Assembly (NCBI RefSeq): GCF_022288825.1
Contig: NZ_JAKOOW010000033.1
Coordinates: 25,493 to 89,492 of the forward strand
Source of the DNA: Kingella pumchi
GTDB taxonomy: Bacteria > Pseudomonadota > Gammaproteobacteria > Burkholderiales > Neisseriaceae
Direction: 5' to 3'
Length of the DNA stretch: 64,000 nt
The position numbers and the translations under genes are program-made. Shown piece by piece: positions 24,618 to 33,968 of this stretch (positions are counted from its first letter, which is position 1; every line of letters starts with the position of its first letter). The notes below the pieces were generated by a model. The model saw only the letters and a program-made list of their open reading frames with translations. It was not told the origin of the DNA and searched no databases.

Positions 24618-26735
24618 TTACTGCGCGGGGTTGTCCTGCGCGGGCGCTTCGATCAGGGCTTTGATCGACAGGCGCACGCGACCGCGGTCGTCCACTTCCA
24701 GCGCTTTTACTTTGACGCTCTGGCCGACTTTGAGGTAGTCGTTAACGTCTTTCACGCGCTCGTGGGCGATTTGGCTGATGTGTACCAGGCCGTCTTTGCC
24801 AGGCATGACGGAAACGATCGCGCCGACGTTGTTGTCGAGGATTTTCACTACGGTGCCGTCGTACACTTTGCCCACTTCGACTTCGGCGGTGATTTCTTCG
24901 ATGCGTTTTTTCGCGGCTTCCACCGAATCGGCGCTGACGGCGGCGATGGTGATGGTGCCGTCTTCGGCGATGTTGATTTCGGTGCCGGTTTCGGCGGTCA
25001 GCGCACGGATGGTTTCGCCGCCTTTGCCGATCACGTCGCGGATTTTGTCCTGGTTGATTTTCATGGTAAAGAGACGCGGCGCGTGTTGCGACAATTCCTG
25101 CGGGCCCTGCACCGCTTCTTTCATCTGGCCGAGGATGTGCAGGCGGGCTTCTTTGGCCTGTGCCAGTGCGATCTGCATGATTTCTTTGGTGATGCCTTGG
25201 ATTTTGATATCCATTTGCAGCGCGGTTACGCCGTCGGTGGTGCCGGCCACTTTGAAGTCCATGTCGCCGAGGTGGTCTTCGTCGCCCAGGATGTCGGTGA
25301 GCACGGCGAATTTGTTGCCTTCCAAAATCAGACCCATGGCGATACCGGCCACATGAGCTTTAAGCGGCACACCGGCGGAGAGCAGGCTCAGGCAGCCGCC
25401 GCAGACGGAAGCCATGGAAGACGAGCCGTTGGATTCGGTGATTTCGGAGACCACGCGCATGGTGTAGCTGAACTCTTCCGGCTCGGGCAGCACGGCCAAG
25501 AGCGCACGTTTGGCCAGGCGGCCATGGCCGATTTCGCGGCGTTTGGGTGCGCCCATGCGGCCGCATTCGCCGGTGGAATAGGGCGGGAAGTTGTAGTGCA
25601 GCATAAAGCGGTCGGTGTATTCGCCGGAGAGAGCGTCGATGATTTGCTCGTCGCGCGATGTGCCGAGGGTGGCGACGGCCAGCGCCTGGGTTTCGCCGCG
25701 TGTAAACAGCGCCGAGCCGTGGGTGCGCGGCAGCACGCCGGTTTGGATATTGATGGGGCGCACGGTGCGGGTGTCGCGGCCGTCGATGCGCGGCTGGCCG
25801 TTAAGGATTTGGCTGCGGACAACGTCGGCTTCCAGATGTTTGAAAATGCCCTTGATTTCGTTGGCGGCGAGGGTGTCGGTGTCTTCGTTGATTAAGGCAG
25901 CCTGAACGGCAGCCCATGCTTCGGCGATTTTCGCGCCGCGTGCCTGTTTCGAGCGGATTTTGAAGGCTTCGGCGATGGTGTCGCCGGCGATTTCTTTCAC
26001 TTTGGCCACCAGCTCGGCGTTCGGCTCGGGCGCTTTCCAGTCCCACACTTCGGGGTTCACTTCGTCGGCCAGCTCGTTGATGGCTTTAATCACGGCCTGC
26101 ATCTGCTCGTGACCGTAAACCACTGCGCCGAGCATCACGTCTTCGGGCAGGATGTCGGCTTCGGATTCCACCATTAAGACGGCCTGCGCGGTACCGGCCA
26201 CCACCAAATCCAGCTGCGATTTTTCCAGCTGGGTTTTGGTCGGGTTCAGCACATAGCCGCCGTCCAGATAGCCCACGCGCGCCGCACCGATCGGGCCGGC
26301 AAAGGGCACGCCGCTCAACACCAGTGCGGCGGAAGCGCCGATCATCGCGGGGATGTCGGAATCGATTTCGGGATCAACGGACACCACCATCGCCACAACT
26401 TGGATGTCGTGATAGAAACCTTCGGGGAACAGCGGGCGGATGGGGCGGTCGATCAGGCGGCTGGTGAGGATTTCTTTTTCGCTCTGCTTGCCTTCGCGCT
26501 TGAAAAAGCCGCCGGGGATTTTGCCTGCGGCGTAGGTGCGCTCGAGATAATCGACGGTCAGCGGGAAGAAGTCCTGCCCGGCTTTGACTTCTTTATTGGC
26601 GGTAACGGCCACCAAAACCACGGTGTCGCCCATAGACACTTTCACCGCCGCAGCGGCCTGGCGGGCGATTTCGCCGGTTTCGAGGGTTACGGTGTGCTGG
26701 CCGTATTGGAAGGTTTTGACGTGTTTGTTAAACAT
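24618..26735 (-). CDS. pnp: Polynucleotide phosphorylase
   Basis: The 705-residue protein is a full-length PNPase, the phosphorolytic 3'-5' exoribonuclease of the RNA degradosome. It contains two RNase PH-like domains (about 1-230 and 310-550, the second with the [19 protein letters not shown] core), a KH domain (about 555-615, [16 protein letters not shown]) and an S1 domain (about 620-692, [20 protein letters not shown]). rpsO, its usual neighbour, is not in the window. The start is ATG 26735. Confidence 0.98.
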   Translation of the reverse strand: MFNKHVKTFQYGQHTVTLETGEIARQAAAAVKVSMGDTVVLVAVTANKEVKAGQDFFPLTVDYLERTYAAGKIPGGFFKREGKQSEKEILTSRLIDRPIRPLFPEGFYHDIQVVAMVVSVDPEIDSDIPAMIGASAALVLSGVPFAGPIGAARVGYLDGGYVLNPTKTQLEKSQLDLVVAGTAQAVLMVESEADILPEDVMLGAVVYGHEQMQAVIKAINELADEVNPEVWDWKAPEPNAELVAKVKEIAGDTIAEAFKIRSKQARGAKIAEAWAAVQAALINEDTDTLAANEIKGIFKHLEADVVRSQILNGQPRIDGRDTRTVRPINIQTGVLPRTHGSALFTRGETQALAVATLGTSRDEQIIDALSGEYTDRFMLHYNFPPYSTGECGRMGAPKRREIGHGRLAKRALLAVLPEPEEFSYTMRVVSEITESNGSSSMASVCGGCLSLLSAGVPLKAHVAGIAMGLILEGNKFAVLTDILGDEDHLGDMDFKVAGTTDGVTALQMDIKIQGITKEIMQIALAQAKEARLHILGQMKEAVQGPQELSQHAPRLFTMKINQDKIRDVIGKGGETIRALTAETGTEINIAEDGTITIAAVSADSVEAAKKRIEEITAEVEVGKVYDGTVVKILDNNVGAIVSVMPGKDGLVHISQIAHERVKDVNDYLKVGQSVKVKALEVDDRGRVRLSIKALIEAPAQDNPAQ

Positions 26736-26854
26736 GCGGATTCCTTTGTATGGAAGTGCCCGCCGCTAAAACTCTAATGATGCACACTGTGCGACAGCCT
26801 GAAATGTGCATGGTTAGGGTTTCGGGCGTGCGGGCGGGTTGAAAAACGGGGCGG

Positions 26855-26863
26855 ATTCTAGCA
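26855..26863 (-). promoter_or_regulatory. Extended -10 promoter upstream of pnp
   Basis: The minus strand reads TGCTAGAAT about 120 bases before the pnp start. The TG dinucleotide just before TAGAAT makes an extended -10 element; no strong -35 is needed. Confidence 0.4.
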
Positions 26864-26929
26864 TATTTGCCGCTGAAAACCTAAACAAAAACCCTTTGCA
26901 GGCAGCCTGAAAAAAGCTGCGGCCAAGGC

Positions 26930-26958
26930 TTGCCCAAAAGCGGCGCCCCCCGTATAAT
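26930..26958 (+). promoter_or_regulatory. Promoter of the tRNA-Val gene
   Basis: TTGCCC (26930-26935), a 17-base spacer, then a perfect TATAAT (26953-26958), 15 bases before the tRNA 5' end. Confidence 0.75.
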
Positions 26959-26973
26959 CGCGCCCTTTCACAC

Positions 26974-27050
26974 AGGCACGTAGCTCAGTTGGTTAGAGCA
27001 CCACCTTGACATGGTGGGGGTCGTTGGTTCGAGTCCAATCGTGCCTACCA
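26974..27050 (+). tRNA. tRNA-Val(GAC)
   Basis: A 77-base cloverleaf. The acceptor stem AGGCACG (26974-26980) pairs perfectly with CGTGCCT (27040-27046), followed by ACCA, so CCA is encoded. The D-arm is AGCTCAGTTGGTTAGAGC, the anticodon stem is CCACC/GGTGG with loop TTGACAT, and the anticodon GAC is at 27008-27010. The T-arm contains GGTTCGAGTCC. It reads GUC and GUU valine codons. Confidence 0.96.
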
Positions 27051-27179
27051 GATTCATTGGACAGCAGAGGTTTCTGGAACTTTTGCTGTTTTTTGTTATT
27101 TACCGTTATTTATTGATTGCTTTCAGGCTGCCTAAACCGTTTTCAGGCAGCCTGAAAACCGCTTATCCGGAGCCATACC

Positions 27180-29084
27180 ATGATCAACATCACCCTGCCC
27201 GACGGCTCAGTCCGCCAATACGAAGCCCCCACCACCGTCATGCAAATCGCCCAATCCATCGGCTCCGGGCTTGCCAAGGCAACCGTCGCCGGCAAAGTAA
27301 ACGGCATCCTGCGCGACGCGTCCGACCCGATTAACCAAGACGCCGCCGTGCAAATCATCACCCCCAAAGACCCCGAAGGCGTGGAAATCATCCGCCACTC
27401 CTGCGCCCACCTGGTCGGCCACGCGGTCAAACAGCTTTATCCCGATGCCAAAATGGTAATTGGCCCAGTGATTGAAGACGGCTTTTATTACGACATCGCC
27501 ACCGACAAACCTTTCACCCCCGAAGACGTCGCTGCCATCGAAGCGCGGATGAAAGAGCTGATCAACCAAAACTACGACGTGATCAAAGTGATGACCCCGC
27601 GCGCCCAAACCATCCAAACCTTCCAAGAGCGCGGCGAAGAATACAAGCTGCGCCTGATTGAAGACATGCCCGACGTGCAGGAAATGGGGCTGTACCACCA
27701 TCAGGAATACGTCGATATGTGCCGCGGCCCGCACGTGCCCAACACCCGTTTCCTGAAAAACTTCAAGCTCACCAAGCTGGCGGGTGCCTACTGGCGCGGC
27801 GACAGCAACAACGAAATGCTGCAACGCATCTACGGCACCGCCTGGGCGAGCAAAGAAGAGCTGGCCGCCTACATCCAGCGCATCGAAGAAGCCGAAAAAC
27901 GCGACCACCGCAAACTTGGCCGCCAGCTCGATCTGTTCCACCTGCAAGACGAAGCCCCCGGCATGGTGTTCTGGCACCCGCGCGGCTGGACGCTGTGGCA
28001 GATTATCGAGCAGCACATGCGCCGCGAGCTCGACGCCGCCGGCTACCGCGAAGTCAAAACCCCGCAGATTCTCGACAAAACTTTCTGGGAAAAATCCGGC
28101 CACTGGGAAAACTATAAAGACAATATGTTCACCACCCAGTCGGAAAAGCGCGAATACGCCGTCAAACCGATGAACTGCCCCGGCCACGTGCAAATATTCA
28201 ACCACGGCCTGCGCTCCTACCGCGATTTGCCCATGCGCCTGGCCGAATTCGGCTCCTGCCACCGCAACGAACCCAGCGGTGCCCTGCACGGCCTGATGCG
28301 CGTGCGCGGCTTTGTGCAGGATGATGCCCATATCTTCTGCAGCGAAGAGCAGATTACCGCCGAAGCCCGCGACTTCAACCAGCTGGTGATGAAAATCTAT
28401 AAACAGTTCGGCTTTGAAAACGTCAGCGTCAAACTCTCGCTGCGCCCCGAAAAACGCGCCGGCTCCGACGAAATCTGGGACAAAGCCGAACAAGGCCTGC
28501 GCGACGCGCTCACCGCCTGCGGCATCCAATGGGAAGAGCTGCCTGGCGAAGGCGCCTTCTACGGCCCCAAAGTCGAATACCACATCAAAGACGCACTCGG
28601 CCGCTCCTGGCAGTGCGGCACCATACAGCTTGATTTTGTGCTGCCCGAGCGTCTCGGCGCCGAATACGTTACCGAAGACAACGGCCGCGCCCGCCCCGTA
28701 ATGCTGCACCGCGCGATTTTGGGCTCGATGGAACGCTTTATCGGCATCCTGATCGAAGAGCACGCCGGCTCCTTCCCGCTGTGGCTCGCCCCCGTGCAGA
28801 TGGTGGTGATGAACATCACCGAAAAACAGGCCGACTACTGCCGCGACGTCGCCGCCCAACTGCAAGCCGCCGGCCTGCGCGCCGAGCTGGATCTGCGCAA
28901 CGAAAAAATCGGCTACAAAATCCGCGACAACAGCCAATACCGCTACCCCTACCAAGTCGTCGTCGGCGACAAGGAAAAAGAAAACGGCCAAGTCGCCGTA
29001 CGCCGCAAAGGCGAAGACCTGGGCAGCATGAGCGTGGCAGCGTTTGTCGAGCTGCTGCAGAAAGAATTGACGCAAGCAGCCTGA
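27180..29084 (+). CDS. thrS: Threonine--tRNA ligase
   Basis: The 634-residue ThrRS has all domains: TGS (about 1-62), the editing domain (about 63-225, with [19 protein letters not shown] and the HxxxH zinc-type site), the class II catalytic core (about 240-530; MNCPGH zinc cysteine, [19 protein letters not shown] motif 2 and the motif 3 arginine region [11 protein letters not shown]), and the C-terminal anticodon-binding domain. It charges tRNA-Thr and clears Ser-tRNA-Thr. infC, the common neighbour, is not present. The ATG follows an uptake sequence and CCGGAGCC. Confidence 0.98.
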   Translation: MINITLPDGSVRQYEAPTTVMQIAQSIGSGLAKATVAGKVNGILRDASDPINQDAAVQIITPKDPEGVEIIRHSCAHLVGHAVKQLYPDAKMVIGPVIEDGFYYDIATDKPFTPEDVAAIEARMKELINQNYDVIKVMTPRAQTIQTFQERGEEYKLRLIEDMPDVQEMGLYHHQEYVDMCRGPHVPNTRFLKNFKLTKLAGAYWRGDSNNEMLQRIYGTAWASKEELAAYIQRIEEAEKRDHRKLGRQLDLFHLQDEAPGMVFWHPRGWTLWQIIEQHMRRELDAAGYREVKTPQILDKTFWEKSGHWENYKDNMFTTQSEKREYAVKPMNCPGHVQIFNHGLRSYRDLPMRLAEFGSCHRNEPSGALHGLMRVRGFVQDDAHIFCSEEQITAEARDFNQLVMKIYKQFGFENVSVKLSLRPEKRAGSDEIWDKAEQGLRDALTACGIQWEELPGEGAFYGPKVEYHIKDALGRSWQCGTIQLDFVLPERLGAEYVTEDNGRARPVMLHRAILGSMERFIGILIEEHAGSFPLWLAPVQMVVMNITEKQADYCRDVAAQLQAAGLRAELDLRNEKIGYKIRDNSQYRYPYQVVVGDKEKENGQVAVRRKGEDLGSMSVAAFVELLQKELTQAA

Positions 29085-29312
29085 AAACGGCATTAAGGCA
29101 GCCTGAAAAGTGTTTTTAGGCTGCCTGAAGCGCTGTAGCGCAGGCTGTTCGCCTAAATCCTACCAGACTGCCCCCATCGGACGACTGCCCGTTTTTTTTT
29201 ATTATTACGGAAGCCTGAAAGGGCGGAGTGTTTTCAGGCTGCTTGGGTGCGGGAGTAGGGGAAAGCGGTAAGTCTGCTGCGAATCGCAAGGGCGCAGGCA
29301 GCCTGAAAGGCA

Positions 29313-29350
29313 AAAACGGCACCGTGGAAACGCGGTGCCGTTTTATTTTT
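29313..29350 (+). terminator. Intrinsic terminator between thrS and lpd
   Basis: AAAACGGCACCGTG, a short GAAA loop and CGCGGTGCCGTTTT, followed by ATTTTT. This non-uptake-sequence stem serves the convergent thrS-lpd gap. The rest of that 290-base gap holds four uptake sequences and no supported gene. Confidence 0.75.
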
Positions 29351-29376
29351 GGTTTGAGTTTGACTGCTCAGCGCTT

Positions 29377-30807
29377 TCAGGCTGCCTGATGGTCGTAGCG
29401 CAGCTTGGACTGCACGTCGCGCAGGGCGGTGCGCAGGCCTTCTTCGACGACGGGGTGGTAGAAGGGCATGTCGAGCATCTGCGCCACGGTCAGCCCCTGC
29501 TGGTGCGACCAAGCGAGCAGGTGGGCGATGTGTTCGGCGGCGGGGCCGAACATTTCGGCGCCGAGCAAGCGACCGCTGCCTTGTTCGGCATAAACGCGCA
29601 AATGACCCTGGTTTTTCAGCATCACGCGGCTGCGACCTTGGTTTTTGAAGGAAACTTCGCCGATGGCGACGGCGCTGTCAAAGCGCTCGCCGTAGCGCTG
29701 CTGCAGGGCGGTGTAGCGCTCGCCGGCGCTGGCTATCTGCGGGTCGGTGAAGACCACGCCGATGGGGCTGCGGCGCAGGCCGGGGCGCACGTCGGGGTAG
29801 CGGCCGGCATTGTCGCCGGCGATTTTGCCCTGGTCGCTGGCTTCGTGCAGCAGGGGCAGCTGGTTGGAAGCATCGCCGGCGATAAAGATGTGCGGAATGC
29901 TGGTCTGCATGGTGTGCGGGTCGGCCACCGGCACGCCGCGCGCGTCGGTAACGATATTCAGGTTTTCCAGGCCGATGTTGTCGGTATTGGGCACACGGCC
30001 GGCGGCAGCCAGCGCGTAATCGGCAACAAAGCGGCCGCTTTGGCCGTTTTCTTCCCAGTCCACCACCACTTTGCCGTTTTCATCGAGCGAAACCTGGGTG
30101 CGGCTGTCCAGATGCAGGGTCAGCTCTTGGCTGAAGCTGGCAACGGCTTCGCGGCGGATCACCGGATCGGCCAGGCCGGCCAGATTGCCGCTGACGCCGA
30201 AGATTTCGACTTTAACACCCAGCCGCGACAGCGCCTGGCCGAGTTCGAGACCGATCACGCCGGGGCCGAACACGGCAACGCTCTCGGGCAGATCGTCCCA
30301 AGAAAAAACGTCGTCATTGACAATCAGACGGTCGCCCAAAGGCTGCCACTGCGGCAGAATCAGCGGGCGCGAGCCGGTGGCAATCACGATGCGCTCGGCA
30401 CTGATGCGGGTGTGGCCGCCGACTTCGACGGTGTGCTCGTCGATAAATTTGGCTTCGCCCATAATGCGGCGCTCGGCCGGCCAGGCTTCGACATCTTCCA
30501 GCACGAAACCGACGAAACGGTCGCGCTCGGCTTTGACCCGCGCCATCACTTCGCGGCCGTCGGTGCGCACGCTGGCGGTATCGAGATGGATGCCGAAAGG
30601 GGCGGTGTGCAGGGCGTGGTGGCGGGCTTCGGCGGCGGCGATCAGCAGTTTGGAGGGCATGCAGCCGACGCGGGCGCAGGTGGTGCCGAAAACGGTGCTC
30701 TCAACCAGATAAACGTTGTCGGTGAATTGGCGGGCGTGGCGGAAGGCGCCCATGCCGGCGGTGCCGCCGCCGATAACCAGTACGTCTGCTTGGATCTGTT
30801 TCATCAT
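29377..30807 (-). CDS. lpd: Dihydrolipoyl dehydrogenase-like flavoprotein (class I disulfide reductase)
   Basis: The 476-residue protein is a FAD/NAD(P)H pyridine nucleotide-disulfide oxidoreductase. The FAD motif is VLVIGGGTAGMGAFRHA (residues about 9-25), the redox disulfide is in TTCARVGCMPSKLL, the NAD fold starts at VFGPGVIGLELGQAL, and the dimerisation domain ends with the catalytic dyad as MPFYHPVVEEGL. The sequence GTTCARVGC instead of GGTCxNVGC is typical of the dihydrolipoamide dehydrogenase subgroup found beside Prx-Grx genes in Neisseria, rather than of the 2-oxoacid dehydrogenase complexes. Its location 185 bases downstream of the Prx-Grx fusion supports a role in peroxide defence, perhaps recycling a small thiol. 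Confidence 0.85.
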   Translation of the reverse strand: MMKQIQADVLVIGGGTAGMGAFRHARQFTDNVYLVESTVFGTTCARVGCMPSKLLIAAAEARHHALHTAPFGIHLDTASVRTDGREVMARVKAERDRFVGFVLEDVEAWPAERRIMGEAKFIDEHTVEVGGHTRISAERIVIATGSRPLILPQWQPLGDRLIVNDDVFSWDDLPESVAVFGPGVIGLELGQALSRLGVKVEIFGVSGNLAGLADPVIRREAVASFSQELTLHLDSRTQVSLDENGKVVVDWEENGQSGRFVADYALAAAGRVPNTDNIGLENLNIVTDARGVPVADPHTMQTSIPHIFIAGDASNQLPLLHEASDQGKIAGDNAGRYPDVRPGLRRSPIGVVFTDPQIASAGERYTALQQRYGERFDSAVAIGEVSFKNQGRSRVMLKNQGHLRVYAEQGSGRLLGAEMFGPAAEHIAHLLAWSHQQGLTVAQMLDMPFYHPVVEEGLRTALRDVQSKLRYDHQAA

Positions 30808-30991
30808 GCTCTCTTCTCTTTCTGTGAAAAAGCCGCCGCGGTTTACGACGGGGTCGGACTAAAATTAACGAGTTATTCAGGCAGCCTGCCTGCGAAAGGA
30901 AAGCTGCCTGAATAACCCGCAGGCTATTCAGGGGACGGCCGGGAAAAGGAGGAGAAAACCCTTCCGCCCTAGAGATGTTCAACCCGAATGA

Positions 30992-31738
30992 TTATTTCAG
31001 GTAAGCGGCCAATTCGTCGCTGCCGCCGATGTGTTTGCCGCCGATGAAAACCTGCGGTACGGAGGTTTTGCCGGTGATGGCGCGCACGGAAGTAACGGTG
31101 GCGTCTTTGCCCAAAACGATTTCTTCGTAGCTCAGGCCTTTTTCTTTCAGCAGGGCTTTGGCTTTGGCGCAGAAGGGGCAGCCGGGTTTGGTGAACAGGG
31201 TGATGGAATCCTGGTCTTTCCAGTTCGGATCGATGTATTTGATCATGGTGTCGGCGTCGGATACTTCAAAGGGGTCGCCTTCTTTAACCGGCTCGATGAA
31301 CATTTTTTCGATTTTGCCGTCGTTCACCAGCATGGAGTAGCGCCAAGAACGATCACCGAAGCCCAGGCCTTCTTTACCTACCAGCATGCCCATGCCGCGG
31401 GTGAATTCGCCGTTGCCGTCGGGTACCGCGGTGATGTTTTCGGCTTCCTGGTCTTTCAGCCAGGCGTTCATTACGAAGGTGTCGTTTACCGATACGCACA
31501 GGATGCTGTCGATGCCGCGGGCGAAGAACTGTTTGGCCAGTTCGTTGTAACGGGGCAGGTGGGTGGAAGAGCAGGTGGGAGTGAAGGCGCCGGGCAGGGA
31601 GAAGACTACGACTTTTTTGCCTTTGAACAAATCGTCGGTGGAAACGTCCACCCAGGCATCGCCCTGGCGGGTGTGGAATACGACGGCAGGAACGTTTTGG
31701 CCTACCAGTTCTTGTTCGGTTTTGATGTTGACTGACAT
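30992..31738 (-). CDS. Hybrid peroxiredoxin-glutaredoxin (Prx5 family)
   Basis: The 248-residue protein fuses a Prx5-type peroxiredoxin (about 1-165; peroxidatic Cys in LPGAFTPTCSSTHLP) to a C-terminal glutaredoxin (about 170-248; redox CPFC in FTKPGCPFCAKAK, and the TSVPQVFI cis-Pro loop). It reduces hydrogen peroxide and organic peroxides, taking electrons from glutathione through its own Grx domain. Comparable fusions exist in Neisseria and Haemophilus. I start at ATG 31738, the family start; an upstream in-frame extension to 31807 crosses the promoter. The lpd-like gene follows on the same strand. Confidence 0.93.
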   Translation of the reverse strand: MSVNIKTEQELVGQNVPAVVFHTRQGDAWVDVSTDDLFKGKKVVVFSLPGAFTPTCSSTHLPRYNELAKQFFARGIDSILCVSVNDTFVMNAWLKDQEAENITAVPDGNGEFTRGMGMLVGKEGLGFGDRSWRYSMLVNDGKIEKMFIEPVKEGDPFEVSDADTMIKYIDPNWKDQDSITLFTKPGCPFCAKAKALLKEKGLSYEEIVLGKDATVTSVRAITGKTSVPQVFIGGKHIGGSDELAAYLK

Positions 31739-31784
31739 ATCTGAAAACTCCGTGTTTGGGTTGGGAAACTTATTGACGGGGCGG

Positions 31785-31814
31785 ATTATAAGGACAGTCG
31801 CCGACAAATGACAA
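31785..31814 (-). promoter_or_regulatory. Promoter of the Prx-Grx gene
   Basis: On the minus strand TTGTCA (31814-31809), an 18-base spacer and a perfect TATAAT (31790-31785) lie about 50 bases before the start. Confidence 0.65.
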
Positions 31815-31960
31815 TTTATTCTATTTATGGCGCGATAGTGAAAATTATCGGGCGGTGGCGCGGCCTTTGCCAGCGCGCCTGTCGGCGGGATTTCAAGGCT
31901 TTGCCGGCAGCCTGAAAAATATTAAAGGCATGTTCCAATTCAAGCTTGAATGTAAAATTT

Positions 31961-31988
31961 TTGCCTTAATTTGGCTTTTCGGTATAAT
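31961..31988 (+). promoter_or_regulatory. Promoter of the Abi-associated small RNA
   Basis: TTGCCT (31961-31966), a 16-base spacer and a perfect TATAAT (31983-31988), followed within 7 to 15 bases by the structured segment. No reading frame with a ribosome site follows. Confidence 0.65.
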
Positions 31989-31994
31989 TACTGC

Positions 31995-32058
31995 CAACAA
32001 CTCCCCCGGCTTTGCCAACCCGATGTGGTTGGATCGACAAGGCTGGGGGCTTTCTTTT
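31995..32058 (+). ncRNA. Putative structured small RNA convergent with the Abi_2 gene
   Basis: A strong hairpin: CCCCCGGCTTTG (32003-32014) pairs with CAAGGCTGGGGG (32038-32049) through 12 pairs, two of them G-U. Inside, CCAACC (32015-32020) pairs with GGTTGG (32027-32032), leaving a CGATGT loop. The loop's CGAT is also complementary to ATCG at 32033-32036. The stem is followed by CTTTCTTTT (32050-32058), as in an intrinsic terminator. With the promoter at 31961-31988 this predicts an RNA of roughly 65 bases ending just before the stop codon of the convergent Abi_2 gene. Structured 'abiF' RNAs have been described beside Abi_2 genes; whether this belongs to that motif needs a covariance-model search. 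A plain terminator for an unseen short transcript is the alternative. Confidence 0.6.
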
Positions 32059-32060
32059 GC

Positions 32061-32990
32061 CTATCTTCTGTGCCACAACCGCCAATTTTTGGGGGTGGTG
32101 GTCACGCCCATCTGTTCAAGGGATATTGCTGAATTCTCAACGGATGGGAAGTCGGCCAGCAATGATAAAAATCTCTCACCCCATTGAGATTCGGGGCAAA
32201 TAATATCCAGCATTCGTTTCATCAGACAAAAATAAACAAACGAGCGGCCTACAGGCAGAATTTTCCATTCTTCATCGCCCAAACCTTTCAAACTGGCTTT
32301 AATGGTAATGTCCCGATTCCATAAGCGGCTGTGGTGCGCTGATATATTTCGGATGATATTGAAAGCGTGCAGGTGAGTTTGCAGATGGCGGCCGTCTTGG
32401 AGACGATAAAACCTAGCAATTCGATTCTTATCTTCTTTTTTCATGCCTTTATAAAGCATGGACATCGTACCGAAATCCCATACTTCACAGGCCACCCATA
32501 TGGGCAAATCAGGATAATGTTCCAGATGATGTTTGACAAAGCTGGTTTCTTTTTCTCGATTTACCAGGTTGTCGTATCTTTCCAACCATTCTGCATGGTT
32601 AAAGCAGGAGTCAAAATGTTGGACATTCTTATGAGCTAACGGGCAATATTTGCCCAAAGTGTATGCAATATTGACTCTCAGTGCAATTTCAATCCGTTCT
32701 AAAGCATCCAATGCCAATTGCCGCAACCGCTTGTCAAACATGTATAGTTTTTTGACATCTTCAAAACTGCTGTCGGGTATGAAGTTGTCTAACCGATTTT
32801 GCGGGTTTTGGGGATCAAATTGGCGAAACGGATAAAGATAACCGCTTAACCGGTAGTATCCTATCGTTCTTAAATACGCCAGAGCTTTTTTCTCGTCGCC
32901 AATTTGCAATCCCCGGCTTTTTAGAATCTCCAGTTGCTCCTCATACGATTTCCACACTTTCGGCGTTTTCAGGTAATCCTTTTCCATCAT
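32061..32990 (-). CDS. Abi_2 (AbiD/AbiF) family HEPN-type abortive infection protein
   Basis: The 309-residue protein has the full Abi_2 layout: the start KSYEEQLEILKSRGLQI, the family signature YLRTIGYYRLSGYLYPFR (about 39-56), the DxRLRxLxLDALERIEIALR helix (about 86-105) and the catalytic HEPN motif RNISAHHSRLWNRD with Arg214 and His219 (R-x4-H). HEPN proteins are RNases; Abi_2 members abort phage infection, and the AbiF branch is related to Cas13. Base composition is clearly more AT-rich than the flanks, the gene lacks uptake sequences, and it splits Prx-Grx from metW, so it is probably acquired. A structured RNA gene converges on its 3' end. The start is ATG 32990; a TTG at 32993 and ATG 32987 are alternatives. 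Confidence 0.85.
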   Translation of the reverse strand: MMEKDYLKTPKVWKSYEEQLEILKSRGLQIGDEKKALAYLRTIGYYRLSGYLYPFRQFDPQNPQNRLDNFIPDSSFEDVKKLYMFDKRLRQLALDALERIEIALRVNIAYTLGKYCPLAHKNVQHFDSCFNHAEWLERYDNLVNREKETSFVKHHLEHYPDLPIWVACEVWDFGTMSMLYKGMKKEDKNRIARFYRLQDGRHLQTHLHAFNIIRNISAHHSRLWNRDITIKASLKGLGDEEWKILPVGRSFVYFCLMKRMLDIICPESQWGERFLSLLADFPSVENSAISLEQMGVTTTPKNWRLWHRR

Positions 32991-33021
32991 CAATTCAACT
33001 TGTAATAGTGGGAGAAACGCT

Positions 33022-33603
33022 TTAGCCGACGCGGTAAAACGCCAGACTGCCCAACAGATTGGGCAGGATGCTGACGCGGCGGCCGGCGGTCATTACCGCG
33101 CGCTCGAGCACGCGGATGCGGTTTTTGGCGCACAGCGCGTCGAAGTCCTGCAGGGTGCACCAGTGGATGTTGGGGGTGTTGTACCATTGGTAGGGCATGC
33201 GCTCGGACACGGGCATATGGCCGCCCAGCGCGATTTGCAGGCGGTTTTTCCAGTAGCCGAAATTGGGAAAGCTTACAATCGCCTGCCCGGCGATGCGGGT
33301 CAGGTCGCGCAGGATGGTTTCGGTGTTCTGCATCGCCTGGATGGTCTGGCTTAAGACGATGAGGTCGAAACTGTGGTCGTCGAAGGCGGAAAGACCCTGC
33401 TCCAAATCGGCCTGTATCACGTTGACGCCGCGGCCGATGGCAGCCTGAACGCCGGCGGGGTCGATTTCGATGCCGTAGCCGCTGCAGTTTTTGTGGCGCA
33501 TCAGCGCGGCCAGCAGTTCGCCGTCGCCGCAGCCCAAATCGAGTACGTGCGAGCCAGCGGGGATCCAGTCGTAAATCAGTTGTAAGTCGTCGCGTAGTTT
33601 CAT
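33022..33603 (-). CDS. metW: Methionine biosynthesis protein MetW (methyltransferase fold)
   Basis: The 193-residue MetW is an S-adenosylmethionine-dependent methyltransferase-like protein that works with MetX; it shows the VLDLGCGDGELLAAL glycine loop (about 20-34), YGIEIDPAGVQAAI, and DLIVLSQTIQAMQNTETILRDLTRI followed by SFPNFGYWKNR. The physical partner MetX lies two genes upstream in the same direction. Its start overlaps the stop of the 33600-33965 gene by four bases (ATGA), so translation is probably coupled. The small size is usual. Confidence 0.95.
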   Translation of the reverse strand: MKLRDDLQLIYDWIPAGSHVLDLGCGDGELLAALMRHKNCSGYGIEIDPAGVQAAIGRGVNVIQADLEQGLSAFDDHSFDLIVLSQTIQAMQNTETILRDLTRIAGQAIVSFPNFGYWKNRLQIALGGHMPVSERMPYQWYNTPNIHWCTLQDFDALCAKNRIRVLERAVMTAGRRVSILPNLLGSLAFYRVG

Positions 33604-33965
33604 TGCTGCTCTTGGGTGGTTTTCAGGCTGCTTTGCTCAAGATGCCATTGTTGTTCCTGCGAATCCCACAGCAGATAGGGCGGGTCGTAGCCGTCGTCGT
33701 AGATCAGGCGGTAGCCGCCGCGGCCGTCGGGGCGGTAGTTGGGCTGCCAGCCTTGGGCTTTGGTGTGCAGAAAACCGAGTGCTTTGAGGCCGGCGGTGTC
33801 GTTCTGGTCGGGCAGGCGGCCGTGCTCTTGGCGGTAGCGCTCGATATTGGCATTGATGCGCTCGCCCAATTCGATGTCTTTGTGGCGGCGCCATTCAAGC
33901 GGCATGTAGGTGTAGGCCAGGGCGATAAGGATGATGGCGGCGATGCCGGCAAGGGTCTGTTTCAT
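33600..33965 (-). CDS. Unknown anchored protein between metX and metW
   Basis: This 121-residue protein has one N-terminal hydrophobic helix (about 4-22, LAGIAAIILIALAYTYMPL) and a periplasmic part. The sequence INANIERYRQEHGRLPDQND followed by GLKALGF recalls the C-terminal half of type II pseudopilins, though the N-terminal prepilin motif is missing. It overlaps metW by 4 bases and lies 4 bases after metX, so it is in the met operon. Its role in methionine synthesis, if any, is unknown to me. Confidence 0.6.
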   Translation of the reverse strand: MKQTLAGIAAIILIALAYTYMPLEWRRHKDIELGERINANIERYRQEHGRLPDQNDTAGLKALGFLHTKAQGWQPNYRPDGRGGYRLIYDDGYDPPYLLWDSQEQQWHLEQSSLKTTQEQQ

Positions 33966-33968
33966 GGT

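Noticed and set aside
31815..31860. An OxyR-like site (ATAG/CTAT pattern) upstream of the Prx-Grx gene.
   Set aside because: The CTAT and ATAG halves are there, but the spacing is 10 instead of 7, so it does not match the consensus.
32015..32036. A pseudoknot in the Abi-associated RNA formed by the CGAT loop and ATCG 3' of the inner stem.
   Set aside because: The bases are complementary, but with no linkers an H-type pseudoknot is not sterically reasonable. It may be an alternative pairing only.
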